Below, piece by piece: positions 25,181 through 34,900 of a DNA stretch of 64,000 bases (position 1 is the first letter of the stretch; each line of letters opens with the position of its first letter). Position numbers and translations under genes: made by a program. The DNA is from Herpetosiphon geysericola (lineage in GTDB: Bacteria; Chloroflexota; Chloroflexia; Chloroflexales; Herpetosiphonaceae): NCBI RefSeq assembly GCF_001306135.1, contig NZ_LGKP01000015.1, forward strand, positions 270,334-334,333. The letters run 5' to 3'. Under the pieces are notes generated by a model. That model was not told where the DNA came from and made no database searches. It saw only the letters and a list, made by a program, of their open reading frames with translations.

Positions 25181-26254
25181 ATGAAAAAACAGCTTTTAAG
25201 TATTGGCTTGATGATGAGTTTAGTTGGCTGTGGCGCAGCCTCGAACAGCGTCACACCTGCAGCGCAAGCCCCAGCTAGCATTGATACGGCGGATCTCGCA
25301 GGCTATTGTATTGATACTGAGCCAATTAACAAACCAGTTATTGTTGGCCTCGAAGGCAATATTTGGACGCTCAATCGCGATGGTAGCGACATGAGCCAAC
25401 TCACCACAGCTAAGGAGCGCACGCTCATTCGCGATGCTGCTTGGTCGCACGATCGCAAAACCTTGGCCTATTCCTTAATGTTGCCACCGATTGATTTGGC
25501 AATTCCTTGGTTGCAATCAGGCATTATTTGCGGCCTTGATGCTGCAAGCGGCAAGGGTCGGCTTTTAGCCTATGGCGAATTCGGCGATGCGCTGAGCGAA
25601 CCAAGCTGGGCTGGCGATGATCAATCGCTCTATTTAACCCGCCGTCGTACCTTCCTGAATGAAAAAAATCAGTTTCTGCGCGAAGAAGCTGCAATTGTGC
25701 AATATGGATTAGGCAGTAACCAAGCAACAGTTGTGGTCGATGGCAGCACCACGCCTGCGGTCTCGCCCGATGGCAAGCAGCTGGTGTATGTGCAACCAAA
25801 TGTTGATATTGGCTTTCCTTCGTTGATGATTGCCAAGCTTGATGGTAGCAACCCGCAACCGCTGGGCCAGCCTGATCCACCGTTTAAATCGATCATTGCC
25901 CCGCGCTGGTCGCCAGATGGCAGCACAGTTGTGGTGACGGTGAACGGCGGGCCGGGTGCGATTGGCGGCGGCGCAGAGCCAGAATTAGCGTGGTGGGAAC
26001 ACTTGCTGGGCGTCGAAGTGGCGAGCGCTCACGGCGAACCAGTTTCTTTGTGGCAGATTACTGTTAGCGATGGGGCAATGAAGCCACTGGCCCAAAATAT
26101 TGATGATGGTCGGATTAGCTGGAATCCAGATGGCAAGCAATTTTTGTTTATCCATGGCTACGATGGCTTGATGGAATACACCTTGGCAACTGGCGAGGAA
26201 CGCGCTTTAACCCCGATGCAAGTCTATTGGTTTGTTGAATGGGGTAGCCACTAA
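25181..26254 (+). CDS. Lipoprotein with TolB-like beta-propeller
   Basis: 357 residues from MKKQLLSIG; an ATG 12 bases upstream is an alternative and neither has a clear ribosome-binding site. The signal peptide ends in the lipobox LVGC, so it is a predicted lipoprotein anchored outside the membrane. Repeats with DAAWSHDRKTLAYS, PAVSPDGKQLVYV, APRWSPDGSTVVV and RISWNPDGKQFLF are typical WD40-like TolB propeller blades (S-P-D-G-K/S). Ligand unknown. It directly follows the nucleotidase terminator. Confidence 0.88.
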   Translation: MKKQLLSIGLMMSLVGCGAASNSVTPAAQAPASIDTADLAGYCIDTEPINKPVIVGLEGNIWTLNRDGSDMSQLTTAKERTLIRDAAWSHDRKTLAYSLMLPPIDLAIPWLQSGIICGLDAASGKGRLLAYGEFGDALSEPSWAGDDQSLYLTRRRTFLNEKNQFLREEAAIVQYGLGSNQATVVVDGSTTPAVSPDGKQLVYVQPNVDIGFPSLMIAKLDGSNPQPLGQPDPPFKSIIAPRWSPDGSTVVVTVNGGPGAIGGGAEPELAWWEHLLGVEVASAHGEPVSLWQITVSDGAMKPLAQNIDDGRISWNPDGKQFLFIHGYDGLMEYTLATGEERALTPMQVYWFVEWGSH

Positions 26255-26377
26255 ATCTAGCTAGCTAAATATCGGGTACAATAACGCTCAATGCATCCAC
26301 ATAAATCCCAAAAGCATTAGATCTGTGCATGATTTGGCAAAAATGCAGGTTCATGGCTAGAGTCTTGCCCATGGGCG

Positions 26378-26386
26378 TGCTATAAT
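26378..26386 (+). promoter_or_regulatory. Extended -10 promoter before the DksA/TraR-like gene
   Basis: TGC followed by the consensus TATAAT (26381-26386), with only a weak -35 (TAGAGT) 17 bases upstream. It lies 32 bases before the ATG, leaving a short leader. Confidence 0.6.
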
Positions 26387-26417
26387 CCTGGCTTAAAAAT
26401 TTGTGTGGGAGTACCAG

Positions 26418-26771
26418 ATGACTTTATCGAAAACCCAGTTAGGCTATTTCAAAGAGCGCTTGCACGATATACATACCCATTTGAACGAAGAAATCAAGCG
26501 TTTGGAAGAAGCGACCGACCAATTGAATCAAGATGCCGAGTTTGGGGTCAGTAACCATATTGCCGATGATGCCTCGGATATTTTTGAGCGCGAAAAGAAT
26601 TTTGCCTTAATTGAAGATCGCCAGCGCTTGATTGGCGAAGTCGAAGCAGCGCTTGATCGAATCGAGCATGGCACGTATGGCATTTGTCTCAAAACTGGCA
26701 AGCCGATTCCAGTTGAACGCCTAGAGGTCTTGCCCTATGCAGCACTTTCAATTGAGGCTGCCAATAGTTAA
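26418..26771 (+). CDS. TraR/DksA-family protein with a degenerate zinc finger
   Basis: 117 residues from the ATG after GTGGGAG. An N-terminal coiled coil (LNEEIKRLEEATDQLN) contains DDASDIFEREKN, and the C-terminal element is GTYGICLKTGKPIPVERLEV. DksA/TraR proteins bind the secondary channel of RNA polymerase. Here only one of the four zinc-ligand cysteines survives, as in some YteA/YlyA-like proteins. In Bacillus the related ylyA lies by lspA and rluD (ylyB); here rluD follows after 23 bases, without lspA. Confidence 0.85.
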   Translation: MTLSKTQLGYFKERLHDIHTHLNEEIKRLEEATDQLNQDAEFGVSNHIADDASDIFEREKNFALIEDRQRLIGEVEAALDRIEHGTYGICLKTGKPIPVERLEVLPYAALSIEAANS

Positions 26772-26794
26772 CCAGTACAGGAGAGGCTAGAGCG

Positions 26795-27766
26795 ATGGAG
26801 CAAACTGACAATTTAACGACCCTTCAGGTAAACGAAGCAGAAGCAGGCCAACGCCTCGATCGGCTTGTTTCTGCTAGTATGCCTGATTTATCGCGGACGT
26901 ATGTGCAACAATTAATCACCGATTTGCATATTCGGGTCAATGGGCGCGGTGCAAAAGCCAGTTTGCCAGTCCAAATTGGCGATCAGATTGAAATTTATTT
27001 GCCCTTGGCCAAGCCAACCGATATTGTGGCCGAAGATTTGCCACTCGATGTTGTGTATGAAGATGACGATGTATTGCTGGTGAACAAGGCCGCGGGCATG
27101 GTCGTGCACCCTGCGCCGGGTCATACTAATGGCACATTAGTCAATGCCTTGCTTTATCGCTACCCTCATTTGACCACCAGTGGCGATTTGCGGCCTGGAA
27201 TTGTGCATCGGCTGGATAAAGATACCTCGGGCTTGTTGGTTATTGCCAAGCATGATCAAGCGCGCATGGTGCTGACTGAGCAGCAGATGGCGCGGCGCAT
27301 GCATAAAAAATATTTGGCCTTGGTTGAAGGCCACTGGCGCGAGCCAACAGGCACGATCGATGCGCCGATTGGGCGTAATCCCAATAATCGTTTGCGTATG
27401 ATGGTCACGCCTGAAGGCCGTTATGCAGTGACCCACTATCAAGTGCTCGAGGTGCTTGGGCCATATTCGTTAGTGCGCGCCACCTTGGAAACAGGCAGGA
27501 CGCATCAAATTCGGGTGCATTTTTCCTATCGCAATCGGCCAATTTTAAATGATGCGTTGTATGGGCATCGCAAGCCCAAAGAAACCTTTGGCATCGAACG
27601 CCACTTTTTGCATGCCTACCATTTGGGTTTTCGCTTGCCCAGCAATGGCGAATGGCGCTCGTGGGAAGTGCCGTTGCCAGCAGAATTAGAGAAAATTCTG
27701 ACGACCTTGCGCACCCGTTATGAAACAATTGTTTATCCTGATCCCGAGATTGAACCGCTAGTATGA
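26795..27766 (+). CDS. rluD: RluA/RluD-family 23S rRNA pseudouridine synthase
   Basis: 323 residues. An S4 RNA-binding domain (about 17-75) precedes the catalytic domain with the signature GIVHRLDKDTSGLLVIAK (catalytic D141) and the later RTHQIRVHF motif. The length and S4 domain fit RluD, which modifies 23S rRNA helix 69; the exact uridines are not provable here. ACAGGAGAGG precedes the ATG. The last four bases overlap the ECF S-component start (ATGA). A second, more divergent RluA paralogue lies at 51728. Confidence 0.93.
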   Translation: MEQTDNLTTLQVNEAEAGQRLDRLVSASMPDLSRTYVQQLITDLHIRVNGRGAKASLPVQIGDQIEIYLPLAKPTDIVAEDLPLDVVYEDDDVLLVNKAAGMVVHPAPGHTNGTLVNALLYRYPHLTTSGDLRPGIVHRLDKDTSGLLVIAKHDQARMVLTEQQMARRMHKKYLALVEGHWREPTGTIDAPIGRNPNNRLRMMVTPEGRYAVTHYQVLEVLGPYSLVRATLETGRTHQIRVHFSYRNRPILNDALYGHRKPKETFGIERHFLHAYHLGFRLPSNGEWRSWEVPLPAELEKILTTLRTRYETIVYPDPEIEPLV

Positions 27767-28572
27767 GCCGATCCACACCGTTTGCAAGCCGCATTTTAGT
27801 CTTGGTAACCAGTCTGGTTGGGCTGGTTGCCTTTTTTTATCCATTTTTCTTGAGCGAAGTTGCTGCTGGCGATAATCATGCAGCCGATGCGCCAATCATT
27901 ATGCTGATGTTGGGGCCGCTGCTGCTGGGCATTATTTTGACCGATATTAATAGCCATGCCATGAATTCGCGAGTAGTGGCGGCCTTGGGAATGTTGGTGG
28001 CGATCAATGCGGTGTTGCGCTTGCCTGCTGGCCCTGGCGATAGCCCAAGCTTTTTCTTTTTGGTAATTTTGGCGGGCTATGTGTATGGTGGGCGCTTTGG
28101 CTTTTTGCTGGGCAGCCTCAGTTTAGCGGTTTCGGCCTTGTTAGTGGCGGGGATCGGCCCGTGGATGCCGTTTCAGATGTTGGCGATGGGCTGGCTGGGC
28201 CTGACGACCAGTTTGTTACAACCAATTAAACGCTGGTTGAACATCGCTGATGGCAGTTGGTGGGAAGTCGCATTGCTGGCGGCGTTTGGCTGGCTTTGGG
28301 GCTTGCTCTTTGGCGCATTGATGAATCTGACGTTTTGGCCCTTTAGCACTGGCGAAAGCGCAATTTCGTGGCAACCTGGCTTAGGGCTTGGGCCAACCTT
28401 GGATCGCTACTGGGCGTTTTATCTGCTGACCTCGCTGGGCTGGGATGCCGCCCGCGCTTTGTTCAATCTGCTATTAATTGTGGCCTTTGGTAAGCCGATT
28501 TTGGCAGTGTTGCGGCGTTTTCAGCTGCGCCTGAATTGGCAATCAACCGAGAACATAGATCAAAGAACATAG
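27763..28572 (+). CDS. ECF transporter S component-like membrane protein
   Basis: 269 residues with about seven hydrophobic segments. The segment VVAALGMLVAINAVLRLPAG, followed by FFFLVILAGYVYGGRFGFLLG and GPWMPFQMLAMGWLG, is the pattern of cobalt/queuosine-type ECF substrate-binding (S) components. These deliver a vitamin or metal to an EcfAAT module. No EcfA or EcfT gene is next to it, so it would use a shared module. It overlaps rluD by ATGA. The substrate is not predictable. Confidence 0.75.
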   Translation: MSRSTPFASRILVLVTSLVGLVAFFYPFFLSEVAAGDNHAADAPIIMLMLGPLLLGIILTDINSHAMNSRVVAALGMLVAINAVLRLPAGPGDSPSFFFLVILAGYVYGGRFGFLLGSLSLAVSALLVAGIGPWMPFQMLAMGWLGLTTSLLQPIKRWLNIADGSWWEVALLAAFGWLWGLLFGALMNLTFWPFSTGESAISWQPGLGLGPTLDRYWAFYLLTSLGWDAARALFNLLLIVAFGKPILAVLRRFQLRLNWQSTENIDQRT

Positions 28573-29035
28573 GCGTAGGGATCAGGGGTCGGGGGTCGGT
28601 AGACGAGGGCAAACGCAGCATTTGTGCACTTCGTGTCCTTCGTGGATCAATTTTTTAACACAGAGGCGCAGAGCGACCGAAGGATGAAGAATGAATTATG
28701 AGGGATGAAGTTGAGAACATAGAGCAAAGAACAGAGAACATAGGAAGGGATGAAGTCAAAAGTCAAAAATCAAAGTAGAATGCACATTTAACGCAGCGGC
28801 GCAGAGGTACATGGCTATTGGCTATAGGCTTTGGGCTATCGGAACATTGTTCGTGTAATTCGTGCAATTCGTGGCAAAAAACTTAATTTTCGTGTCCTTC
28901 GTGGTTTCATTGCTTCGTGCAATTCGTGTGCTTTGTAAACTTCCTATTCTTCCTGAATTCATGTCTGCATGCTCCTTTTCATCCTTCATAATTCATCCCT
29001 CATCCTTCATATTTCATCGTTCTTAAGACCTTTAA
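28573..29035. repeat. Intergenic mosaic repeat, block R1
   Basis: A gene-free stretch built of short modules: GGGTCGGGGGTCGG, TTCGTGTCCTTCGTGGATCA, AACACAGAGGCGCAGAG, ATGAAGAATGAATTATGAGG, ACATAGAGCAAAGAACAG, AAAAGTCAAAAATCAAAG, and reversed ATTCATCCCTCATCCTTCA. The same modules occur in blocks near 35233, 39685, 49150, 53533 and 63436. No open frame or stable terminator is seen. The rest of the gap to 29094 is unremarkable. Confidence 0.85.
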
Positions 29036-29094
29036 AGTGTATAGATATCTCTGCTAAGATATGCCATCTCTTTTTGTAGCGAGGATGCACTGCC

Positions 29095-30078
29095 TTGAGC
29101 CAAACGATTAAGGTTGATACATTGATCAAAACGTTTCAGGTACCTGAACGTGAGGCGGGCTTGAAAGCAGCAGTTGGCAGCTTGTTCAAGCGCAAATATC
29201 GCGAAGTCGAAGCAGTCAAAAAGATTAGTTTTGGCATCGACGCTGGCGAGATTGTTGGGTTTCTGGGGCCAAATGGCGCTGGCAAAACCACGACCCTCAA
29301 AATGCTGGCTGGCTTGCTGTTTCCTACCAGTGGCCAGATCGATGTGCTGGGCTACGAGCCACAGCGCCGCGAAAAAGAGCTGCTGCGCCAAATTACGATT
29401 GTCATGGGCCAGCGCAATCAGCTGATGTGGGATATTCCAGCGCTTGATTCATTTGAGTTGCAACGCGCCATCTACCAAATTCCCGAGGGCGAGTTTCGGC
29501 GCATGCGCGATGAATTGATCGATTTGCTGAATATGGGCGATTTGGTTAAAAAGCCAGTCCGCAACTTGTCGTTGGGTGAGCGTATGAAGGCCGAATTTAT
29601 CTCGGCGTTGTTGCATCGTCCCAAGGTATTGTTTTTGGATGAGCCGACGATTGGCTTGGATGTGACGGCGCAACGTTTGATTCGCGAGTTTGTGGCCGCC
29701 TACAACCAGCGTTATCAAGCGAGCGTGATGCTGACCAGCCACTATATGGCCGATGTCCAAGCCTTGTGTAAACGGGTGATTGTGATTCACCACGGCCAAT
29801 TGCTCTACGATGGTGGCTTAGCTGGCTTGGTCGAAAAATTTGCCGCCTACAAAACTATAGGCGTAACCCTAAATGACCCCGACCTTGATTTGAGCGAGTA
29901 TGGCGAGATTATTAGCAATAGCAAGGGTCAAGTCAATTTGCGGGTTCCCAAAAGCGCGACGGCCCAAATTACCACCCGTTTGTTGAATGAAGTTGCGATT
30001 AGCGACCTGACAATTGAAGATCCAGCGATCGATTCGATTATTGAGCAGGTGTTTCAACAGGAGGCGCAAGTTGTATGA
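29095..30078 (+). CDS. ABC-2-type exporter ATP-binding protein
   Basis: 327 residues from a TTG start with AGCGAGGA upstream. Walker A GPNGAGKT is at 58-65, the signature loop is NLSLGERMKAE, and Walker B KVLFLDEPT is followed by the H-loop TSHYMADV. The C-terminal extension (about 255-327) is typical of COG4586-type ATPases, whose genes sit beside COG4587 and COG3694 permeases. The next two genes fit these, overlapping by ATGA and then with a 1-base gap. The cargo is unknown. Confidence 0.92.
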   Translation: MSQTIKVDTLIKTFQVPEREAGLKAAVGSLFKRKYREVEAVKKISFGIDAGEIVGFLGPNGAGKTTTLKMLAGLLFPTSGQIDVLGYEPQRREKELLRQITIVMGQRNQLMWDIPALDSFELQRAIYQIPEGEFRRMRDELIDLLNMGDLVKKPVRNLSLGERMKAEFISALLHRPKVLFLDEPTIGLDVTAQRLIREFVAAYNQRYQASVMLTSHYMADVQALCKRVIVIHHGQLLYDGGLAGLVEKFAAYKTIGVTLNDPDLDLSEYGEIISNSKGQVNLRVPKSATAQITTRLLNEVAISDLTIEDPAIDSIIEQVFQQEAQVV

Positions 30079-30881
30079 AGCAGCACCTTGATTTATACCT
30101 GACCTTGCTCAAAACATCGATTATTAGCCAATTTCAATACCGAGTGGCGCATCTGTTTTGGCTCTTGGCAATGATGGTTGAGCCAGTTGTCTATTTGGTC
30201 GTTTGGGGCACAATTGCCACTTCGCAAGGCGGCAACGTCGCGGGCTATACCGCTGGCACCTTTGCCGCCTACTACATTACATGGACGTTGGTGCGCCAGA
30301 TGAATATTGCACTCACGCCGTATGCCTTTGAAAATCGGATTCGTAAGGGTCGGCTTTCCAACGAACTGATGCGGCCAATTCACCCGATTCATTTTGATAT
30401 GAGCTACTTTATGAGCCTCAAAGTGGTGACGATTGTGCTGTGGCTGCCGATCGCTGGGCTTTTATGGTGGGTTTTCCAGCCCGTGTTTACGTTCACGGCG
30501 TGGTGGCAAATTCCGGCCTTTATTCTGGCCTTGTTAGGTGGCTTTGTTACGCGCTTTTTGTGTTTGTGGGCGCTTGGTTTAGTGACATTTTGGGTCACTA
30601 AAGTGAGTGCAGTATTCGAGTTGTACTTTACGATCGAATTATTGCTTTCTGGGCGTTTGGTGCCGCTGGCAATTATGCCTGCTTGGGTGCGCGACATTTC
30701 GCAATGGTTGCCTTTTCAATGGACATTTGGCTTTCCAATTGACGTGGCGGTTGGCACGTTAACTGGGCCGCAAGTGGCTTGGGGCTTGGCAATGCAAGCA
30801 GTTTGGATGCTGATTGCAGGTGGGATTTTGGCCTTGGTTTGGCCGCATGCGGTGCGGCGCTACTCGGCAGTGGGAGCTTAA
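30075..30881 (+). CDS. ABC-2-type permease subunit 1
   Basis: 268 residues with six hydrophobic segments, starting MKQHLDLYLTLLKTSIISQF. The amphipathic N-terminus and FENRIRKGRLSNELMRPIHP coupling loop match COG4587-like ABC-2 permeases. A loop FTIELLLSGRLVPLAIMPAW precedes the last helices, as in daunorubicin-type exporters. It overlaps the ATPase gene by four bases. Paralogous to the following permease (both have VISEFQYRV or IISQFQYRV near the start). Confidence 0.9.
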   Translation: MKQHLDLYLTLLKTSIISQFQYRVAHLFWLLAMMVEPVVYLVVWGTIATSQGGNVAGYTAGTFAAYYITWTLVRQMNIALTPYAFENRIRKGRLSNELMRPIHPIHFDMSYFMSLKVVTIVLWLPIAGLLWWVFQPVFTFTAWWQIPAFILALLGGFVTRFLCLWALGLVTFWVTKVSAVFELYFTIELLLSGRLVPLAIMPAWVRDISQWLPFQWTFGFPIDVAVGTLTGPQVAWGLAMQAVWMLIAGGILALVWPHAVRRYSAVGA

Positions 30882-30882
30882 C

Positions 30883-31668
30883 ATGGTGTATTTACGATTG
30901 TTCTGGATCTTTCTGCGGGTTAGCGTCATTAGCGAATTTCAATATCGAGTCAATTTTTTTGTGCAACTGTTTCAATCGGCCTTGGCCTTGGGCACGGGCT
31001 TGGTTGCTATGAGCTTGGTCTTTAGCTATACCCAAAACTTGGCTGGTTGGACGCAGCCAGAACTGTTGGCGGTGATGGGCGTACACATTATTGTTGGCGG
31101 GCTGATCAAAACCGTCATTCAGCCAAATATGAACCGCTTGATTGAAGATATTCAAGAAGGCACGTTGGATTTTGCCCTGACGAAGCCTGCCGATGCCCAA
31201 GCAATTATCAGTGTGCGCGAATTTCGAATTTGGCAATTGATCGATTTGGTGCTTGGCAGCGTAGTTTTGGGCTATGCAATTAGCCAATTAAGCACCAGTT
31301 TGGGCTGGCTGAGCGCGCTTGCGTTTGCGGCGGCGGTGCTGCTTGGCGGCCTGATGATCTACAGCGTTTGGTTGATGCTCAGCGTTGGCGCATTTTGGAT
31401 TATTCGCGCCGACAACTTTTTGGAAATTTTTGATAGCTTGTATCAGGCAGGCCGTTGGCCAGTGAGTATTTACCCTGGCTGGTTGAAACATACCTTGACC
31501 TTTGTGCTGCCGATTGCGTTTGCAGTAACCCTACCTGCTGAAACCTTGGCGCGCCAGTTGAACGGCCAGAATTTGTTGTTTGCGCTGGGCCTGACGGTCT
31601 TGTTATTAGTCGTTTCACGCCTATTTTGGCGCTTTGGCTTGCGCCATTATACTGGAGCCTCAGCTTAG
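30883..31668 (+). CDS. ABC-2-type permease subunit 2
   Basis: 261 residues from the ATG one base after the preceding stop; a longer frame to 30814 lies inside the upstream gene and was rejected. Six hydrophobic segments, with EFQYRVNFFVQLF near the start and RLIEDIQEGTLDFALTKPAD as coupling loop, typical of COG3694. The two permeases probably form a heterodimer driven by the upstream ATPase. Last gene of the operon. Confidence 0.9.
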   Translation: MVYLRLFWIFLRVSVISEFQYRVNFFVQLFQSALALGTGLVAMSLVFSYTQNLAGWTQPELLAVMGVHIIVGGLIKTVIQPNMNRLIEDIQEGTLDFALTKPADAQAIISVREFRIWQLIDLVLGSVVLGYAISQLSTSLGWLSALAFAAAVLLGGLMIYSVWLMLSVGAFWIIRADNFLEIFDSLYQAGRWPVSIYPGWLKHTLTFVLPIAFAVTLPAETLARQLNGQNLLFALGLTVLLLVVSRLFWRFGLRHYTGASA

Positions 31669-31984
31669 AATTAGATTCCCTTGCTCAGATATCAAGGATA
31701 GGTTTTTACAATTGGTCTGCTGAACACCCCCTAAAATTTAGGTTTTGGATTGTTGCTATGGATTCTGAATCCCCATCCTTTGTGATCTTCGCGGTTTTGC
31801 TGGTTGGATTGAGCGAAGGTTTGTTTTGCTTAATTGCATATGCGCAAGGCTGCATTATAAATACTTAAAAATGATAAAATAGAGCCTCAATGAAGAGCAG
31901 GTATTCCCCAAAAACTTCCCTAGCGCAACAATCGAAGGAGATTCTGGCACGGCGCTAGGCTCGCACTGTGTGGAGGTCGTTTGT
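31669..31984. other. Intergenic region before the M14 carboxypeptidase
   Basis: About 31718-31765 resembles the tail of repeat A (ACCCCCTAAAATTTAGG, TTTTGGATTGTTG), and 31784-31802 (TGTGATCTTCGCGGTTTTG) resembles the TTCGCGGTTT module of the mosaic repeats. A candidate promoter is TTGCAT (31834-31839), 16 bases, TATAAA (31856-31861). No terminator for the exporter operon is obvious. Confidence 0.45.
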
Positions 31985-34900
31985 ATGGACCGTCTGAGGC
32001 ATCGTTGGTCGTTAATTGGAACAATCCTGGCCCTGATTGGGGTTTGGAGTAGTTTGGTGGTGGTTTCGCTGCCAAAACGCACTGAGGCCCAGCTTGCTGT
32101 CGAAGAACAACGGGTTGTGGCGCGGATTCAGGCCAAAGATCGGACTGAATCATTGGCCCTAAGCGCCCGTGGGCTTGATTTGTTGGAAATGCGCGATAAG
32201 GACGATTTGTTTGCCTTAATTACGCCAAGCGAATTGGCCAAATTGCAACAAGAGGGCTTTACGGCACAAATTGATCAAGAACAAACTGATTTGCTGCAAA
32301 GGCCTTCAATCTTGCCAGTTCAAGGTGGCTTTCGCACGGTGGAAGAAGGCTATGCCTTGCTTGATCAATGGCATGCTACCTATCCCAATCTGACTGGGTT
32401 ATTTACCTATGGTGCTTCGTGGGATAAAGTGAACGCTGGTGGGCCAGCAGGCTACGATTTGCGTGGGATTACGATCACCAATTCGTTGATTCCTGGGCCA
32501 AAACCAACCTTCTTCTTGATGTCGGCGATTCACGCGCGCGAAATGTCAACCGCTGAATTGACCTTGCGCTACACCGAGTATTTGCTCTCGCGCTATGCGA
32601 CCGACCCTGATGTGCATTGGTTGCTTGATGAGCACACGATTGTGATTGTGCCCTTCGTCAACCCCGATGGACGTAAGATTGCCGAGCAAGGCTCATCGTT
32701 TCCTCAACGCAAAAACCGTAATACGGTTGATACGGCATGTGAAGATAATGTGGATATAGGGGTTGACCTTAACCGCAACTCATCGTTCCACTGGGGCGAG
32801 GTTGATAGACCAACTGAGCCGCGTTGTGGGCAAACATGGCCTGGGCTTTCAGCTGCCTCTGAGCCAGAAGTTGCTACCTTGCAACAATGGATGCGTGGGG
32901 TGTTTGCTGATCGCCGTGGCCCAGCAGATACCGATCCTGCGCCAGATGATACCGCAGGCGTCTATATCTCGATTCACTCGTATAGCGATTTGGTCTTGTG
33001 GCCTTATGGTCACTCAGCCCAACTTGCGCCAAACGATGCAGATTTGCGTGGCTTGGGCAAGAAATTTGCCAGCTACAATGGCTACACGCCACAAAAGTCC
33101 GACGAATTGTATCCAACCAGCGGCACGACCGATGATTGGGCCTATGGCGAATTGGGGGTTGCCTCGTACACCTTTGAAGTTGGGCCAGAATCAGGCTCTT
33201 GTAGTGGTTTCTTCCCGAACTTCACCTGTTTAGATGGTCAAGCTCAAGGCAACTTCTGGGGCCGCAACTTGCCAGCGTTCTTGTATGCCTCGAAAGTGGC
33301 GCGCTCGCCTTATTTGTTGCAGCGTGGCCCTGATGCCTTGAACGTTACCACCCAATCGGCGAGCAATGGCTACAAATTGTCGGCAACGATCAATGATGTT
33401 AACAATGGTGCTCAAACGATTGCTGCTGCTGAAGCCTATATTGATACTCCACCATGGCGGGCTGGCGCAACCGCGATTAGCCTGAACGCCAGCGATGGAA
33501 GTTTCAATGGTGTTCAAGAAGCGGTAAATGCGACGATTCCCCAAACGTTGAGCAATGGTCGCCATTTGGTCTACTTCCGGGGCCGCGATACTGCTGGCAA
33601 CTGGGGAGCAGTGAGCGCTCAATGGCTCGATGTTGCGCCGCAAGGCTTAACTGGGGTTGTGCGTGCGAGCGATAACAACCAGCCAATTGCCAATGCTACA
33701 ATCGTGGCAACAACTGGCAGCTTTACCAGCACCACCACCAGCGCCAGCGATGGCAGCTATCGCTTGGAATTGCCAGTTGGCAGCTATAGTGTCAAAGTAA
33801 GCGGCACGGGCTTAACGCCAGCAAGCTACAATTTGACGGTTAGCAGCAACAGCTTTACCAATCAAGATCTACTACTTGCCCAATTGGCTGCTTTGACAAC
33901 CACCCCAAACGCCTTGAATTTCAATGTGAGCGATGGCAGCCAAGAGCGTACCTTGGTGATTGGCAATGCTGGCGGTACCAGTTTTAATGCAAATATCACG
34001 CTGGCGCCAATGGGCTACGAAGTGAAGAGCAGCGACGATGTTGGTGGCCCAAGCTATAATTGGAATGACATCAGCAGCACTGGCTCACGGCTCAATTTGG
34101 GCGATGATGCCTGTGTGATTGTGAATTTGCCACGCAATTTCATGTACTATGGAACAGCCTATAGCAAGTTGATTGTCAATAGCAACGGCTTTATCAGCCC
34201 AACCAATGCTACGACCTGTAGTGCTTCGGGTACATCGACCAACGGCGTAGTCCCTGGCACAACCGCGCCGAATAATGTAATTGCTGCCTTGTGGGATGAC
34301 CTTGACCCCTCTGGTTTGAGTGGGAGCAATGGGATCTTTACCTATGCTGATAGCGCCAATGATCAATTTATTGTTGAATTTAGTGGCGTACCACACTGGG
34401 CCAGCGGTGGCAGCTTCAGCCCTGAAGATTTCCAATTTGTGCTCGACTTAACCAGTGGCGATATTACCTTGCAATATCAAACGGTTGATACCCAAAATAG
34501 CGTTAGTGTTGGCATCGAAGATAGCACTGGCGCCTCGGGCTTCCAATGGGTCTACAACAGCACTGGCCGTTTGCACGATAATTTGGCCCTGCAATTTGTT
34601 GCCTATGCTGGTAGCGCCTCGTGGCTGAGCTGGACTCCAGCTTCAGTTGATGTAGCAGCGCGTGGCTCGGCAAACATTCAAGTAACCGCCAACAGCAATG
34701 GGATTGCTAATGGTACCTATCGCGCGCGCTTGCGGGTCAACGCAGGAGCCAACACGCTCAATGGCGATCAAACGGTGCCGGTTGTGTTTACGATTGGCAA
34801 TTCAACCGTGCATGATGTGGCAGTGCAGGCTCCTCAAGCTGCCTTGAGCGGCGTTGTTGGCTCGACATTGACCTATACGTTAAACATTACCAACACCGGC

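Noticed and set aside
28573..29035. CRISPR array
   Set aside because: Repeats are unequal in length, unevenly spaced, occur in both orientations and lack unique spacers of constant size; no cas genes are present.
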